Positions 55,552 through 64,000 are shown, counted from the first letter of the stretch. The stretch: DNA of 64,000 bases from CAITSH01 sp945892985 (GCA_945892985.1 CAMDDU010000005.1:62001-126000); one strand, 5' to 3'. Made by a program: numbers and translations. Notes: generated by a model not told the origin, from the sequence alone.

Positions 55552-55830
55552 TCAGGCCTTCGCGGACTTTCTGCCCCAGGGGGCCTTGACCGCCATGAGG
55601 CGCTCAAGCCCCGGATTGCGCGCGGGCGGCGCGTCGAGCAGCTTGGTGAACTGCCGGAACTTCTCGGCATCCAATTTGAAAAATACCTGATCGAGTAATA
55701 CCGACTGAGCCTTGTCGCAGGCGGCTTCGAGCATGAAGTCGGAGCGGTTCTTGCCGAGCAGCTGCGCAGCCTGATCGATCAGCTCCCGCTGCTCGGGACG
55801 TGCCCGCAGGTTGATGGCGGCATCGCGCAT
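55552..55830 (-). CDS. DUF1778 ribbon-helix-helix antitoxin (TacA type)
   Basis: The 92-residue protein has an N-terminal ribbon-helix-helix (DAAINLRARPEQRELIDQAA, then LLGKNRSDFMLEAA) and a C-terminal segment (LERLMAVKAPWG) that in this family wraps the toxin. ATG 55830 is used. It is first in the toxin-antitoxin operon, and an extended palindrome lies 23 to 63 bases upstream, fitting autoregulation. Confidence 0.92.
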   Translation of the reverse strand: MRDAAINLRARPEQRELIDQAAQLLGKNRSDFMLEAACDKAQSVLLDQVFFKLDAEKFRQFTKLLDAPPARNPGLERLMAVKAPWGRKSAKA

Positions 55831-55852
55831 GGGTTTCTCCTGGTTCGTACAC

Positions 55853-55893
55853 ACAACAGATATACGCATCTTACGGTGACGTATAGCAGTTGT
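55853..55893 (-). promoter_or_regulatory. Palindromic operator upstream of the antitoxin
   Basis: The outer arms ACAAC (55853-55857) and GTTGT (55889-55893) and the inner arms TATACG (55861-55866) and CGTATA (55880-55885) share one centre at 55873. This fits binding by a dimeric ribbon-helix-helix repressor. Confidence 0.65.
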
Positions 55894-56252
55894 CAACACA
55901 CTACGGGTCACGGACAAAAGCGTCGTCCCAAAGCGCGATTGCCCGGCATGGTGGGGTAGATGTTGAACTGATGGTTAATCACCGCACAGTTGCGCAACCG
56001 ACGCTCTTCATAAACCGAAAGGCCATCCTTCTGCAGGATGGCCCGGACTATTCCGGGTTGAAATGCGTGACCCATACTGGCGCGAAGAAGCTAGGGTTTG
56101 TCGAGTCCATGGGCAACGCTTATGCCTCATATAAACTTGTTGTTCTGACTACGCGCAGGGCTAGTGAAATCACCTATCAGCAGGCCAGGACAATCTGGTT
56201 TTAAACGGCTTATGCAGCCGCGGACACTGTGCCCCTGCCGGCACAAGTCTGA
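55894..56252. other. Accessory-island spacer without a clear gene
   Basis: Frames of up to about 100 codons exist on both strands here, but none has a recognised domain, a good ribosome-binding site or convincing codon use. Base composition is more mixed than in the flanking core genes, as in decayed DNA. Confidence 0.4.
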
Positions 56253-56549
56253 GCCGGTTTTAAGACGCTCCGGCAGCGGCGGGCAAGGAAGCGCCGCCTC
56301 ATTGACCGGGCCTGGGGCGAAGTCAAAGCCGGCAAAGTCTCCGTCGGCGAGCCGCCCGAGGTCAACGAGCCAGGGTACCCTCATGAAAGCGAGTTTTTCC
56401 AGCACCCTTGGTATTTCGCCGGCTCCAGGGATGCGGAAATCAAGGAGCAAGCGCCCGAGCCCGGGCCTTGCGTTGCTTGCCAAACCCGACGGCTTATAAT
56501 CGACCGGGTAATACCCCATGAAGCCGGGTTTAAACTTTGGGAAAAATGA
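56253..56549 (+). pseudogene. Open frame without a start codon, probable gene remnant
   Basis: From the codon after TGA 56250-56252 the plus strand is open for 98 codons to TGA 56547-56549, with no ATG, GTG or TTG in frame near the beginning. The translation looks like real protein (RRLIDRAWGEVKAGKVSVGE, HESEFFQHPWYFAGSRDAE, then PCVACQTRRLIIDRV). I do not recognise the family. A likely reading is the 3' end of a gene that has lost its start by deletion or frameshift. Confidence 0.35.
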
Positions 56550-56619
56550 GATTCGAAGCACCTAAAGCATGTATCTACATCGCCCTCCATTCATTCTTTC
56601 TGTGTCTGCCTGAATTGCT

Positions 56620-57048
56620 ATGGTGATGAGACTACGCCGGATTTCAGGCCTGTGCCTGGCGGTTTTTGCTGCGGCTGTGAGCGTTGCGTGCATATCGGTG
56701 CCCCAATCGAGTGAGCAATGGCTCTCCGGTCGTCATATCGGTACGGTGATCGATGCGGTCTCCGGCAAACCTGTCGCGGGTGCGCGGGTTCGTCTGAGCA
56801 ACTTTCCGGAGCAGGGTGCGACGACCGATGTCGCCGGAAGATTTGCGCTCGGCCCCGTCATTGACAGCCGCGGCAGGACGCGTAATTTTTTCACCAGCGT
56901 GGATGCTGCAGCCTGCGTCGATCGTGTCGAGGTCGCCGGCGCAGGTTACACGCCGGTGACGCTGGATAAGGGCGACAATAAAAAATTCAAGGCCGCATGC
57001 CAGAATGCGGTGTTCGAGTATCAGGTGTTCCTGAATCCCGTGAAATAA
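56620..57048 (+). CDS. Putative lipoprotein with a carboxypeptidase-regulatory-like domain
   Basis: The 142-residue product has a lipoprotein signal (LCLAVFAAAVSVAC, Cys about 24) and a beta-sandwich of the carboxypeptidase-regulatory type: GTVIDAVSGKPVAGARVRLS, then TTDVAGRFAL. Such domains are found in surface and periplasmic proteins. The function is unknown. ATG 56620 or the second ATG 56626 may start it. It precedes a Bug binding protein by 30 bases, so the two may be one transcript. Confidence 0.72.
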   Translation: MVMRLRRISGLCLAVFAAAVSVACISVPQSSEQWLSGRHIGTVIDAVSGKPVAGARVRLSNFPEQGATTDVAGRFALGPVIDSRGRTRNFFTSVDAAACVDRVEVAGAGYTPVTLDKGDNKKFKAACQNAVFEYQVFLNPVK

Positions 57049-57078
57049 AAAAGCGGATCAACCCGCAGGAGGAAAAAA

Positions 57079-58059
57079 ATGAACCAGTCATCCCCTAGCC
57101 GCCGACGTGTGCTGATCGCAGGTGCTTGCGCCGCCGCGCTCGCGCCGTTTTCACTGCGCGCCCAGGAATATCCGACCAAGGTCATCCGTATCGTCAACGG
57201 CTTTGCCGCAGGCGGCAGTTCCGACATTGTTGCGCGGCTGATCGCGCAAAAACTGTCCGAATCGCTCAAGCAGCAGGTGATTGTTGAAACGCGCACGGGC
57301 GCGGGAGGCATGATCGCCAATGAATACGTGGCGAAGGCGGCGCCCGATGGCTACACGATGATCGTGATTACCGGCGGTTACCCGGCGCAGTCGGCCATGC
57401 TCAAAAAACTGCCCTACGACCCGGTGCGGGACTTTGCCATGATTTCGCCGCTCACTTTTTATCCTTTTGTCGTCAGCGTCACACCCGCTTCGCCGTTCAA
57501 GTCCATCGAGGAGCTGATCGCCTACGCCAAGGCCAATCCCGGAAAGCTCAATTACGCCACTGCCGGGATCGGCACGCTACACCACCTTTCCACCGAATTA
57601 TTCAATGTGATGGCCGGCGTTGAAATGACGCATGTCCCGTTCAAGGGGGGAACCACGGCGGTGACCGAATTGATGGCGGGCCGTGTCGATGTCATGTTCG
57701 AGACGATGACGCTGACGGTTACGCAGGTTCAGGCCGGCAAGCTGCGCCCGCTTGCGGTTACTTCCGCCGCACGCGTGGCGGCGCTGCCGGGTGTGCCGGC
57801 GCTCGCCGATATACTGCCCGGTTACGAGGTCAGTTCCTTCCTCGGCCTGGCGACGACTGCGGGCACCCCACCGGCGATTGTCGACAGGCTTAACCGCGAA
57901 GTGCGGCTTGCCCTCGACCAGCCTGATATCCGCAAGAGACTTCAGGATCTGGGCGGGGAGGCGCGGGCCAGCAGTTCGGAGGAGATGCGCCAGTACATCG
58001 AACGGGAAATCAGCAAGTGGAAGCGCGTCGTGGATGCGCGAAAAATAGAACAGCAGTAG
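57079..58059 (+). CDS. TctC/Bug-family substrate-binding protein with Tat-like signal
   Basis: The 326-residue periplasmic binder has the signature YPTKVIRIVNGFAAGGSSDI and TRTGAGGMIANEYVAKAAPDGYT. The N-terminus SRRRVLIAGACAAALAPF has a twin arginine and fits a Tat signal, unlike the other two Bug proteins in this window. GGAGG lies eight bases before ATG 57079. It converges with uup; no transporter membrane genes are near. Ligand unknown. Confidence 0.94.
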   Translation: MNQSSPSRRRVLIAGACAAALAPFSLRAQEYPTKVIRIVNGFAAGGSSDIVARLIAQKLSESLKQQVIVETRTGAGGMIANEYVAKAAPDGYTMIVITGGYPAQSAMLKKLPYDPVRDFAMISPLTFYPFVVSVTPASPFKSIEELIAYAKANPGKLNYATAGIGTLHHLSTELFNVMAGVEMTHVPFKGGTTAVTELMAGRVDVMFETMTLTVTQVQAGKLRPLAVTSAARVAALPGVPALADILPGYEVSSFLGLATTAGTPPAIVDRLNREVRLALDQPDIRKRLQDLGGEARASSSEEMRQYIEREISKWKRVVDARKIEQQ

Positions 58060-58074
58060 CCCCGCCGGTAAGCG

Positions 58075-59982
58075 CTATTTTTTTGCTTCGAGCGCTTCCC
58101 AGCGTTGCAGGGCGGCCAGCAGTTTTTCTTCCAGTTCGGCGAAACGTGCCTGCAGCGGCTTGACCTCACCGGGATGGTCGCGGTACAGGGTGGTGTCGGC
58201 GAGGCGTGTCGTTATGTCCTGCTGCTCCGATTCCATTGCCTGCATTTTTTCCGGCAACTCCGCGAGTTCGCGGTTCTCCTTGTAGCTCAGGCGTGATTTG
58301 GGGGCTGCCGGAGTAGGTCGCTTTTCAGATTTTTTTTCGACCGGCTCGGCCGCCGTCTCCGATTTGCCCGCATTCTTGGCGCGCTGCCAGTCGGTATAGC
58401 CGCCGGCGTATTCTTTCCATTGGCCGTCGCCCTCACTGACGATGGTCTGTGTGACGACGTTGTCGAGAAAGACCCGGTCGTGGCTGACCAGAAATAGCGT
58501 GCCGGTGTAGTCCTGCAGCAAATCCTCGAGCAACTCAAGGGTTTCGATATCCAGGTCATTGGTCGGTTCATCGAGAACCAGCACGTTGGCCGAGCGCGTG
58601 AACAGGCGCGCCAGCAGCAGGCGGTTGCGTTCCCCGCCCGAAAGTGCCTTGACCGGAGCCTTGGCGCGCGCCGGTGGAAACAGGAAATCGCCCAGATAGC
58701 TGATGACGTGCTTGCGCACCCCGTCGACTTCAACAAAGTCGGAGCCGGGGCTGATGGTGTCGGCGAGGGTTGCCTCCTCGTCGAGAGTTTCGCGGAACTG
58801 GTCGAAGTAGGCAATGCTGAGCTTGGTGCCCAGCTTGATCTGGCCGGCATCGGCCTCGATTTCGCCCAGGATCAGCCTGAGCAGCGTGGTCTTGCCGCTG
58901 CCGTTGGGGCCTATCAGTCCGACCTTGTCGCCGCGCAGGATGCGGCAGGAAAAATCGTCTATCACGCGATTGTCGCCGCGCATTTGGTCCTTGTATGACT
59001 TGCTGACGTTCTCCAGTTCGGCCACCAGCTTTCCCGAACGCTCGCCTTCGCCGAGGGCAAGCTGTACTTTGCCGACGCGCTCGCGCCGCGCGGCACGTTC
59101 CAGGCGCAATGCTTCGAGCCGGCGCACCCGGCCTTCGTTGCGGGTGCGCCGCGCCTTGATGCCCTCGCGTATCCACGCCTCCTCTTGCGCCAGCACCTTG
59201 TCGAATTTGCGGCTGTGCACCGCTTCGGTTTCCAGTGCCGCGGCCTTTTGTGCCTGGTAGGCGCTGAAATTGCCCGGATACGACGATAGGTGGCCGCGGT
59301 CGAGTTCAATGATCTGGTTGGCGATGCGGTCAAGAAAACGCCGGTCGTGGGTGACGAACAATACGCTGCCGGAAAATGACAACAGGGTTTCCTCCAGCCA
59401 CTCGATGGCGGAGAAATCGAGGTGGTTGGTCGGCTCGTCGAGTATCAACATGTCCGGCTCCATGACAAGTGCACGGGCCAGTGCGACACGCTTTTTCAGT
59501 CCGCCGGACAGCTCCGATACGAGGCGGTCCGCGTCCAGTTGCAAGCGCGTCAGCGTGGTGTCGACCTTGTGCTGCAAGGTCCATCCGTCGCTCGCGTCCA
59601 GCGCCTCCTGCGCATGATGCAAGCGTTCGAGTGCGGCCGGATCGTCGTGTGCTTCGGCAAGCGCATGGGTGGCGGCGTGGTAGTCGATCAGCAGACGGTT
59701 GCCGTCCCCGAGTCCCTCGGCGACCGCCTCAAAAATACTCTGCCCCGGCGAGACAGCCGGTTCCTGGCTGACGCTTGCCAGTTTCAGGCTGGGTGCGCGC
59801 CAGACTTTGCCGTCGTCGGCTGTCGATTCGCCGGCGATGATTTTTAGCAGGCTGGATTTTCCGGTGCCGTTACGGCCGATGAGGCCTATGCGTTGGCCCG
59901 GCTCAATGATGAGGTCGGCGTGATCGAGCAGCGGTACGTGGCCGTAGGCGAGGGAAAGCTGGGAGAGCTGGATGAGGGGCAT
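58075..59982 (-). CDS. uup: ABC-F ATPase Uup
   Basis: The 635-residue duplicated ABC protein has no membrane domain. Domain one has GRNGTGKSSLL and LSGGLKKRVALARAL; domain two has GPNGSGKTTLL and LSGGERNRLLLARL; the interdomain linker is Arg-rich. The C-terminal coiled coil (about 545-635) separates Uup from other ABC-F proteins. Uup binds DNA or ribosomes and affects transposon excision and translation. ATG 59982 is used. Confidence 0.94.
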   Translation of the reverse strand: MPLIQLSQLSLAYGHVPLLDHADLIIEPGQRIGLIGRNGTGKSSLLKIIAGESTADDGKVWRAPSLKLASVSQEPAVSPGQSIFEAVAEGLGDGNRLLIDYHAATHALAEAHDDPAALERLHHAQEALDASDGWTLQHKVDTTLTRLQLDADRLVSELSGGLKKRVALARALVMEPDMLILDEPTNHLDFSAIEWLEETLLSFSGSVLFVTHDRRFLDRIANQIIELDRGHLSSYPGNFSAYQAQKAAALETEAVHSRKFDKVLAQEEAWIREGIKARRTRNEGRVRRLEALRLERAARRERVGKVQLALGEGERSGKLVAELENVSKSYKDQMRGDNRVIDDFSCRILRGDKVGLIGPNGSGKTTLLRLILGEIEADAGQIKLGTKLSIAYFDQFRETLDEEATLADTISPGSDFVEVDGVRKHVISYLGDFLFPPARAKAPVKALSGGERNRLLLARLFTRSANVLVLDEPTNDLDIETLELLEDLLQDYTGTLFLVSHDRVFLDNVVTQTIVSEGDGQWKEYAGGYTDWQRAKNAGKSETAAEPVEKKSEKRPTPAAPKSRLSYKENRELAELPEKMQAMESEQQDITTRLADTTLYRDHPGEVKPLQARFAELEEKLLAALQRWEALEAKK

Positions 59983-60090
59983 TGGGAACAGGCGGAATAA
60001 AACGTCAGATGGGAACGGGGCGGATTTTTCCGACCGGCTCTGGATATTGGAAGGGCATGATGCATCCCGTCCGGGTGGTTGTGACGCCGG

Positions 60091-61206
60091 CTAATAATGC
60101 CCGGCGTTGGTCAGCAGTTCGGTAAGCAGCCGCCATTCTTCAACGGAACGAACCGGCAGCGATACGAGCTGCGGCTGCTCATGCCAGGCTTGCATCGGTC
60201 CGACTGATGCCTTGTGTTTGTCCATAAAGCGCTGTGCATAATGCAGCCAGTCCGCATTGTAGCCCCCTTGCGAGGCATGCACGAGCAGCAGGCTGTTGCA
60301 GGTGGCGCAATCGAGACCCATTTGTGCCGCCCGGTAGCTGAAATCCACATCATAGAGATGCCAGCCGTCGAACGTGGCTTCGTCAAAACCGACATGTAGG
60401 GCAGTTTCGCGGCGCATTGCGAGAAAAACGCCGTCAAGCGCCTGCAATCCGGCGCTTTCGGGCTCGTTGACCCCAAACAGCGTGGTAATCCGCCTCAATT
60501 GGTCTCCGGGCATGGCGACCTGCCCGCATAAATGTGGATATCCGGCGAAATGCCACGCCGCGCCAAGGAGTTTTCGCGATCCGGCGACGCCGACGATATC
60601 GTGTCTTTCCAGCGCATCGAGCAGGCGCGCGGCAAAGTCGGCATTGACGATTCGTGCATCATCATGGGCGAGTATGACGATTTCACCGCATGCGGCGCGC
60701 AGGCCGCGGTTGTAGCCCGAGGCAAGCGCACTGGCATCGTGAATGCCGATGATTTCGTGTTCAAGGCCGGCGAGTAGTTGTTGGTACATGGCCTTGGTTT
60801 CGGCGAACCGGGTCGCGTTGGCGCTGCATATGATGACCGAGAGGGTTTTACGTTTGGAGTCTGGCAGGGTCATGTTGCCGGCTTGCCTGCCAGCGGCAAG
60901 GTCGATGCGTGCGCGACAAAGGGCATGGTGGACGCTAGCCTGCAGGCTGAGTGGATACGCGGGCTTGAGCCGGATGCAGTCAGCGAAGGCCTTGGCGGCA
61001 GAGACATAATCGTTCTGCTCTTCGAGGCTGCAGCCGAGCAGGTAGTGCAGCGGGGGCAGGTCTGGTTCGGCGTCGATGGCTTGTCGCGCGAGGCGTATCG
61101 CGGTGGGGAAATCGCCCTTACTCGACGCCGCCACAGCGCGTTGATAGAGCGCATCTACGGTAACGCCGCCCGCCTGGCGCAAGCGTTCGAAAAGACCCTT
61201 CAACAC
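60091..61206 (-). CDS. TPR-glycosyltransferase fusion, paralog 2
   Basis: The 371-residue protein has an N-terminal TPR-like region (about 1-105; LHYLLGCSLEEQNDYVSAAK) and a GT-A glycosyltransferase-like domain (about 125-345; LSVIICSANATRF, LAHDDARIVNADFAARLLDA, FDGWHLYDVDFSYRA). HDD takes the DxD metal-binding place. It starts at GTG 61206 or TTG 61203, overlapping the stop of its upstream paralog. Sugar and acceptor are unknown; context suggests surface polysaccharide. Confidence 0.82.
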   Translation of the reverse strand: MLKGLFERLRQAGGVTVDALYQRAVAASSKGDFPTAIRLARQAIDAEPDLPPLHYLLGCSLEEQNDYVSAAKAFADCIRLKPAYPLSLQASVHHALCRARIDLAAGRQAGNMTLPDSKRKTLSVIICSANATRFAETKAMYQQLLAGLEHEIIGIHDASALASGYNRGLRAACGEIVILAHDDARIVNADFAARLLDALERHDIVGVAGSRKLLGAAWHFAGYPHLCGQVAMPGDQLRRITTLFGVNEPESAGLQALDGVFLAMRRETALHVGFDEATFDGWHLYDVDFSYRAAQMGLDCATCNSLLLVHASQGGYNADWLHYAQRFMDKHKASVGPMQAWHEQPQLVSLPVRSVEEWRLLTELLTNAGHY

Positions 61207-62342
61207 GGCGGGTGGCCGGCGAGGATCAGGTGCTTGGTGATGGACAGCCACTCCTCTGTTGACGGCATGGTGATTGCGGGCGGCGCGAGTTGTGCAAACC
61301 CGACCGGCCCTGTGAAGGTCAGATGGCGCTCGTGCTTGTTTAGAAAACGGTCGCGGTAGAAACCCCACTTTTCATCGAATTTTCCGCGCGAGGCGTGCGT
61401 CATCACCTGGTCGTTGGCTATGGCGCAACGGTAGCCTTTCAGGTGCGCGGAAAAGCTGAAGTCGATGTCGTAGAGGTGCCAGCCGTCGAAGGTCTTTTCG
61501 TCGAAGGGCAGTTGTAGCGCGAGTTCTCGTCGCACTGCGAGAAAAAAGCCGTCCATGACCTGCACGCTTTCGGCGGCCAGGCCATAAGTGCCGAAAAAAT
61601 TGGCGACCGTGCCGGCCCCGTCATCGGCAGGAACGCCGACCTGCCCGCGCAGGTTCGGCCAGCCGCAGCCAAACCAGGTCGCACCCGAAAGATGGGTCGC
61701 GCCGACGGCGCCGATGAGGTCGTGCTGATCCAGGCTGGCAACCAGGCGTGCGGCGAAGTCCGGCGTGAGGATATCCACGTCATCATGCGAGAAAATAAGA
61801 ATATCGCCCTTGCTGCGCGCGACGCCGCGGTTGTAGCCCTCGCAAAGCGAGCGCGCGTCGTGGATGCCGATAATCTCGTGCGGTACCCGTTCCAGCAGGC
61901 GCATATACAGCGCGGATGCCTGTTGAAAACGTCCCTCGTCAATGCTGCAAATAATCACCGAGAGTAGCGGGGGCTTTTCAGGGAGGGCGGGTGGCGGGAA
62001 AAAAACGGATTCGCCGCGGCCCAGCCTCAGCCTTGAGTGGGCCACCGCCAGGAATACCTGGCAATGCAGGGCCAGTGGATACGGGGGCGTGCGGACCAGG
62101 GCGTCGGTGAGCGCTGACACGGCGGCCGCATCGCTATTTTTTTTGAGCAGGCAGCGCCCGAGCCGGTAATGGGGTTCGGGCATTGCGGGCGATAGTGCGA
62201 TCGCCGCGTGAAGCTGCGCCATGGCGCCATCCAGGTCGCCTTGTGCCGACAAGGCCGACGCCTGCGCGAGATGCGCCAGTGCACGCGTCTCCCGCGACGC
62301 GCGTCCGCTTAGAAGTGATTTGAATTGCTCAAGAACGCGCAT
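61200..62342 (-). CDS. TPR-glycosyltransferase fusion, paralog 1
   Basis: The 380-residue protein has the same plan as the next gene: TPR-like helices (about 20-110), then a GT-A domain with LSVIICSIDEGRF, IFSHDDVDILTPDFAARLVA and FDGWHLYDIDFSFSA. The two share many blocks, so they arose by tandem duplication. ATG 62342 is used, 18 bases after the GT2 gene. Part of the minus-strand polysaccharide run. Confidence 0.83.
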   Translation of the reverse strand: MRVLEQFKSLLSGRASRETRALAHLAQASALSAQGDLDGAMAQLHAAIALSPAMPEPHYRLGRCLLKKNSDAAAVSALTDALVRTPPYPLALHCQVFLAVAHSRLRLGRGESVFFPPPALPEKPPLLSVIICSIDEGRFQQASALYMRLLERVPHEIIGIHDARSLCEGYNRGVARSKGDILIFSHDDVDILTPDFAARLVASLDQHDLIGAVGATHLSGATWFGCGWPNLRGQVGVPADDGAGTVANFFGTYGLAAESVQVMDGFFLAVRRELALQLPFDEKTFDGWHLYDIDFSFSAHLKGYRCAIANDQVMTHASRGKFDEKWGFYRDRFLNKHERHLTFTGPVGFAQLAPPAITMPSTEEWLSITKHLILAGHPPC

Positions 62343-62360
62343 CGGGTGAGGGTCTGCTTG

Positions 62361-63584
62361 CTAAGGTTTTTTGGCTCGCCCCAGCAGTCGGCGCAGCGCA
62401 TTCACGGGGCCGGCGCCCGGTTCGGGCTGTTGCGCTGGCAGGCGTTGTGCGGGGGCGGCAAGCGGTGGCGCGCCCCAGGTTTTTTTTTCGGCGCGCAGCA
62501 CATTAAGCTCGTGCTGCATTCTCATCAGCGCCTGTTCGGCCGAAATCACCTTGCTCATCCCCAGCATGACATCCTGCGCGAGTGACGATCCGCTGACTTC
62601 GAACAGCGGCAGGGTGAACAGCTGTGATTCGGTGGCGGCCCCCACCAGTGCGCTTTCGGTGCCGCCGTAGCGGTGCAGGCAGTCCATGGCGAACAGGAAA
62701 AACGCCGGCGCTTGCGGGGAGGCGATGGCGCATTGCAACGCGTGTTCCGCCAGGCGCAGGTCGCGGCTTGGTGCGGCCGGTTGCCAGGAAAACAGCGGAT
62801 CGCCCTCGAGTGGCGCGCCGGCAACCGCATCGGCCGGCGCGCCATCAGCGAAATGGCGCAGTACGCGATAGTACTCGTGGGCGAGGCGCGCGCCCATGGG
62901 CATGGAGGCGCGGGAAAGGTTGCCGCCGCCGGTGTTAACCCTGTACTCCACCAGCCGCTCGTGCGAGAGGCGCAGTTCGTACTTGCCAAGCAGTCGCACC
63001 CAGTAGTCGTAGTCTTGCAACTGCAGCATAAGCGGGTCGAACTCGCCGATATCGTGTACGGCATCGGTCCTTAAAAGCGGCGTGGCGGCGCAGAGGCAGT
63101 TTCCGTTTTTGAACAGCCAGGCGAGCCATTGTTTCCTGTCAAAGTTTGCACCACCGATGTCCTTGGTGAGCGATCCGTGGGCTGAATCGGCCATGCGTGT
63201 GCCATCAGAATCGATCAGCCAGGGTATGCCGAACAGGGCGGCGACTTCCGGGTGCGACTCCATGTAGCCGAGCTGCCTTTCGAGTTTTTCGGGCAACCAC
63301 AGATCATCTGACGCACACAAGGCGATGTACTTGCCGCGTGCGCGGCGCATGGCGGCGTTCAGATTGACGCTTGGACCCGAACGCAGGGGTTGGCGCACCG
63401 CGTTAATACGTGGATCCTCATAGGAGCGAATGACCTCGAAGGTAAGGTCCGAAGAGCAATCGTCGTTGATAAGCAGCTCAAAGTCCCCGAAGCTCTGGGC
63501 GAGAATGCTTTCGATCGCAAATCCGACATAAGCGGCGTGGTTGTAGGCCGGCATACATACGCTAACAAGCGGGGTGTGGCTCAT
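62361..63584 (-). CDS. GT2-family glycosyltransferase
   Basis: The 407-residue protein has a GT-A fold with LVSVCMPAYNHAAYVGFAIE at the N-terminus, NDDCSSD, and the DxD motif CASDDLWLPEKLERQ (about 88-102). QLQDYDYWVRLL contains the acceptor-side acidic residues. The C-terminal third is helical and not assigned. ATG 63584 lies one base after the stop of the aminotransferase gene. It probably transfers a sugar in polysaccharide or O-antigen assembly. Confidence 0.9.
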   Translation of the reverse strand: MSHTPLVSVCMPAYNHAAYVGFAIESILAQSFGDFELLINDDCSSDLTFEVIRSYEDPRINAVRQPLRSGPSVNLNAAMRRARGKYIALCASDDLWLPEKLERQLGYMESHPEVAALFGIPWLIDSDGTRMADSAHGSLTKDIGGANFDRKQWLAWLFKNGNCLCAATPLLRTDAVHDIGEFDPLMLQLQDYDYWVRLLGKYELRLSHERLVEYRVNTGGGNLSRASMPMGARLAHEYYRVLRHFADGAPADAVAGAPLEGDPLFSWQPAAPSRDLRLAEHALQCAIASPQAPAFFLFAMDCLHRYGGTESALVGAATESQLFTLPLFEVSGSSLAQDVMLGMSKVISAEQALMRMQHELNVLRAEKKTWGAPPLAAPAQRLPAQQPEPGAGPVNALRRLLGRAKKP

Positions 63585-63585
63585 A

Positions 63586-64000
63586 TCAGACCTTGGTCGC
63601 TCGAGCGACCGCCTGTGCGGTTCCGGCAATATCAAAGTCCCAGCCTATGGGCAGGCTCAACACCCGGTCGGCCAGCGCTTCTGCGCGCGGGAAGGCGCCG
63701 CGGCGAAAACCCATTGTGGCGTAGGCGCCTTGCAGGTGCGGTGGACACGGGTAATGGATGAGCGTGGCGATTCCCGCCGCGGCGAGTGTTTTCTGCAGCT
63801 GGTCGCGTTCGGCGCTTTGCACCACGAACAAATGCCAGACCGGTTCGCCCGCTGGCGCGGGGGATGGCAGCACAAGCTTGGTTGATGCCAACGCTTCCAG
63901 GTACTGGCCGGCTTGCTGGCGGCGGCGTGCGTTGCCCGCATCCAGCCCGGGAAGCTTGACGCGCAGGCAGGCTGCCTGCATTTCATCAAGACGGGAATTG
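63586..64000 (-). CDS. DegT/DnrJ/EryC1/StrS-family aminotransferase (N-terminus outside window)
   Basis: The last 137 residues of a PLP-dependent sugar aminotransferase are present (full length usually 360-400). NSRLDEMQAACLRVKLP, then a C-terminal domain with IHYPCPPHLQGAY and CPxHLQ-type residues, are characteristic. These enzymes aminate nucleotide keto-sugars for surface glycans. The stop is one base before the GT2 start. The active-site lysine lies outside the window. Confidence 0.9.
   Translation of the reverse strand, partial: NSRLDEMQAACLRVKLPGLDAGNARRRQQAGQYLEALASTKLVLPSPAPAGEPVWHLFVVQSAERDQLQKTLAAAGIATLIHYPCPPHLQGAYATMGFRRGAFPRAEALADRVLSLPIGWDFDIAGTAQAVARATKV

Noticed and set aside
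56127..56561. 144-codon minus-strand frame in the island
   Set aside because: It opposes the better-looking plus-strand remnant, has no recognised domain, and its start lacks a ribosome-binding site.

Overview
The window looks like a chromosomal segment of a GC-rich betaproteobacterium, probably in or near the Burkholderiales. Three things point there: the gene order coxB-coxA-small ORF-ctaG-DUF2970-coxC-SURF1-ctaA-ctaB-sco; the rpoH-ftsX-ftsE-ftsY block divergent from rsmD-coaD-ferredoxin; and three periplasmic binding proteins of the TctC/Bug family, which is greatly expanded in that group. I cannot name a genus from sequence alone.

Layout. 1-5.9 kb, minus strand: a truncated FAD dehydrogenase, moeB, the S41 protease ctpA, an EnvC-like activator and gpmA. 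6.2-9.0 kb, plus strand: rhodanese, grxC, secB, an SH3 protein and gpsA. 9.0-12.6 kb: trmL-comF (minus), divergent from bioB and bioC. 12.7-22.2 kb: a nearly complete caa3-type cytochrome oxidase locus with its copper and heme-A assembly genes. 22.3-26.6 kb: a small membrane ORF, a NarL-type response regulator and a CheB-CheR-PAS-histidine kinase fusion. 27.0-31.1 kb: alkB-ogt, a rhomboid protease and selO.

31.1-39.7 kb is accessory metabolism: a PhyH-type dioxygenase, two Bug binding proteins, an SDR, an IclR regulator, a small extradiol-dioxygenase-like VOC protein, a meta-cleavage-type hydrolase and an MhpA-like FAD hydroxylase. It reads as an aromatic-acid catabolic module with its own regulator. 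39.9-47.2 kb: a CinA-domain amidase, an orphan pilin, rpoH with a CIRCE operator over its promoter, ftsX-ftsE-ftsY, rsmD-coaD-ferredoxin and mutM. 47.4-54.6 kb: a TPR lipoprotein, lolB, ispE, tRNA-Gln, prs, rplY, pth and ychF. 54.6-57.0 kb is a poorly coding island with a TacA/TacT toxin-antitoxin pair and apparent gene remnants. 57.1-60.0 kb: a third Bug protein and uup. 60.1 kb to the end: a surface-polysaccharide cluster on the minus strand (two paralogous TPR-glycosyltransferases, a GT2 enzyme, a DegT-family aminotransferase) that runs out of the window.

Most of the window is conserved core genome. I did not find a wholly new defence or mobile system. The most interesting items are the CIRCE element on rpoH, a family of short extragenic hairpins (three clear copies and one possible), a pair of longer palindromic repeats flanking phyH-tctC, several short tandem repeats at gene edges, the aromatic-catabolic cluster, the fused chemotaxis-type histidine kinase, and the decayed island around the toxin-antitoxin pair.
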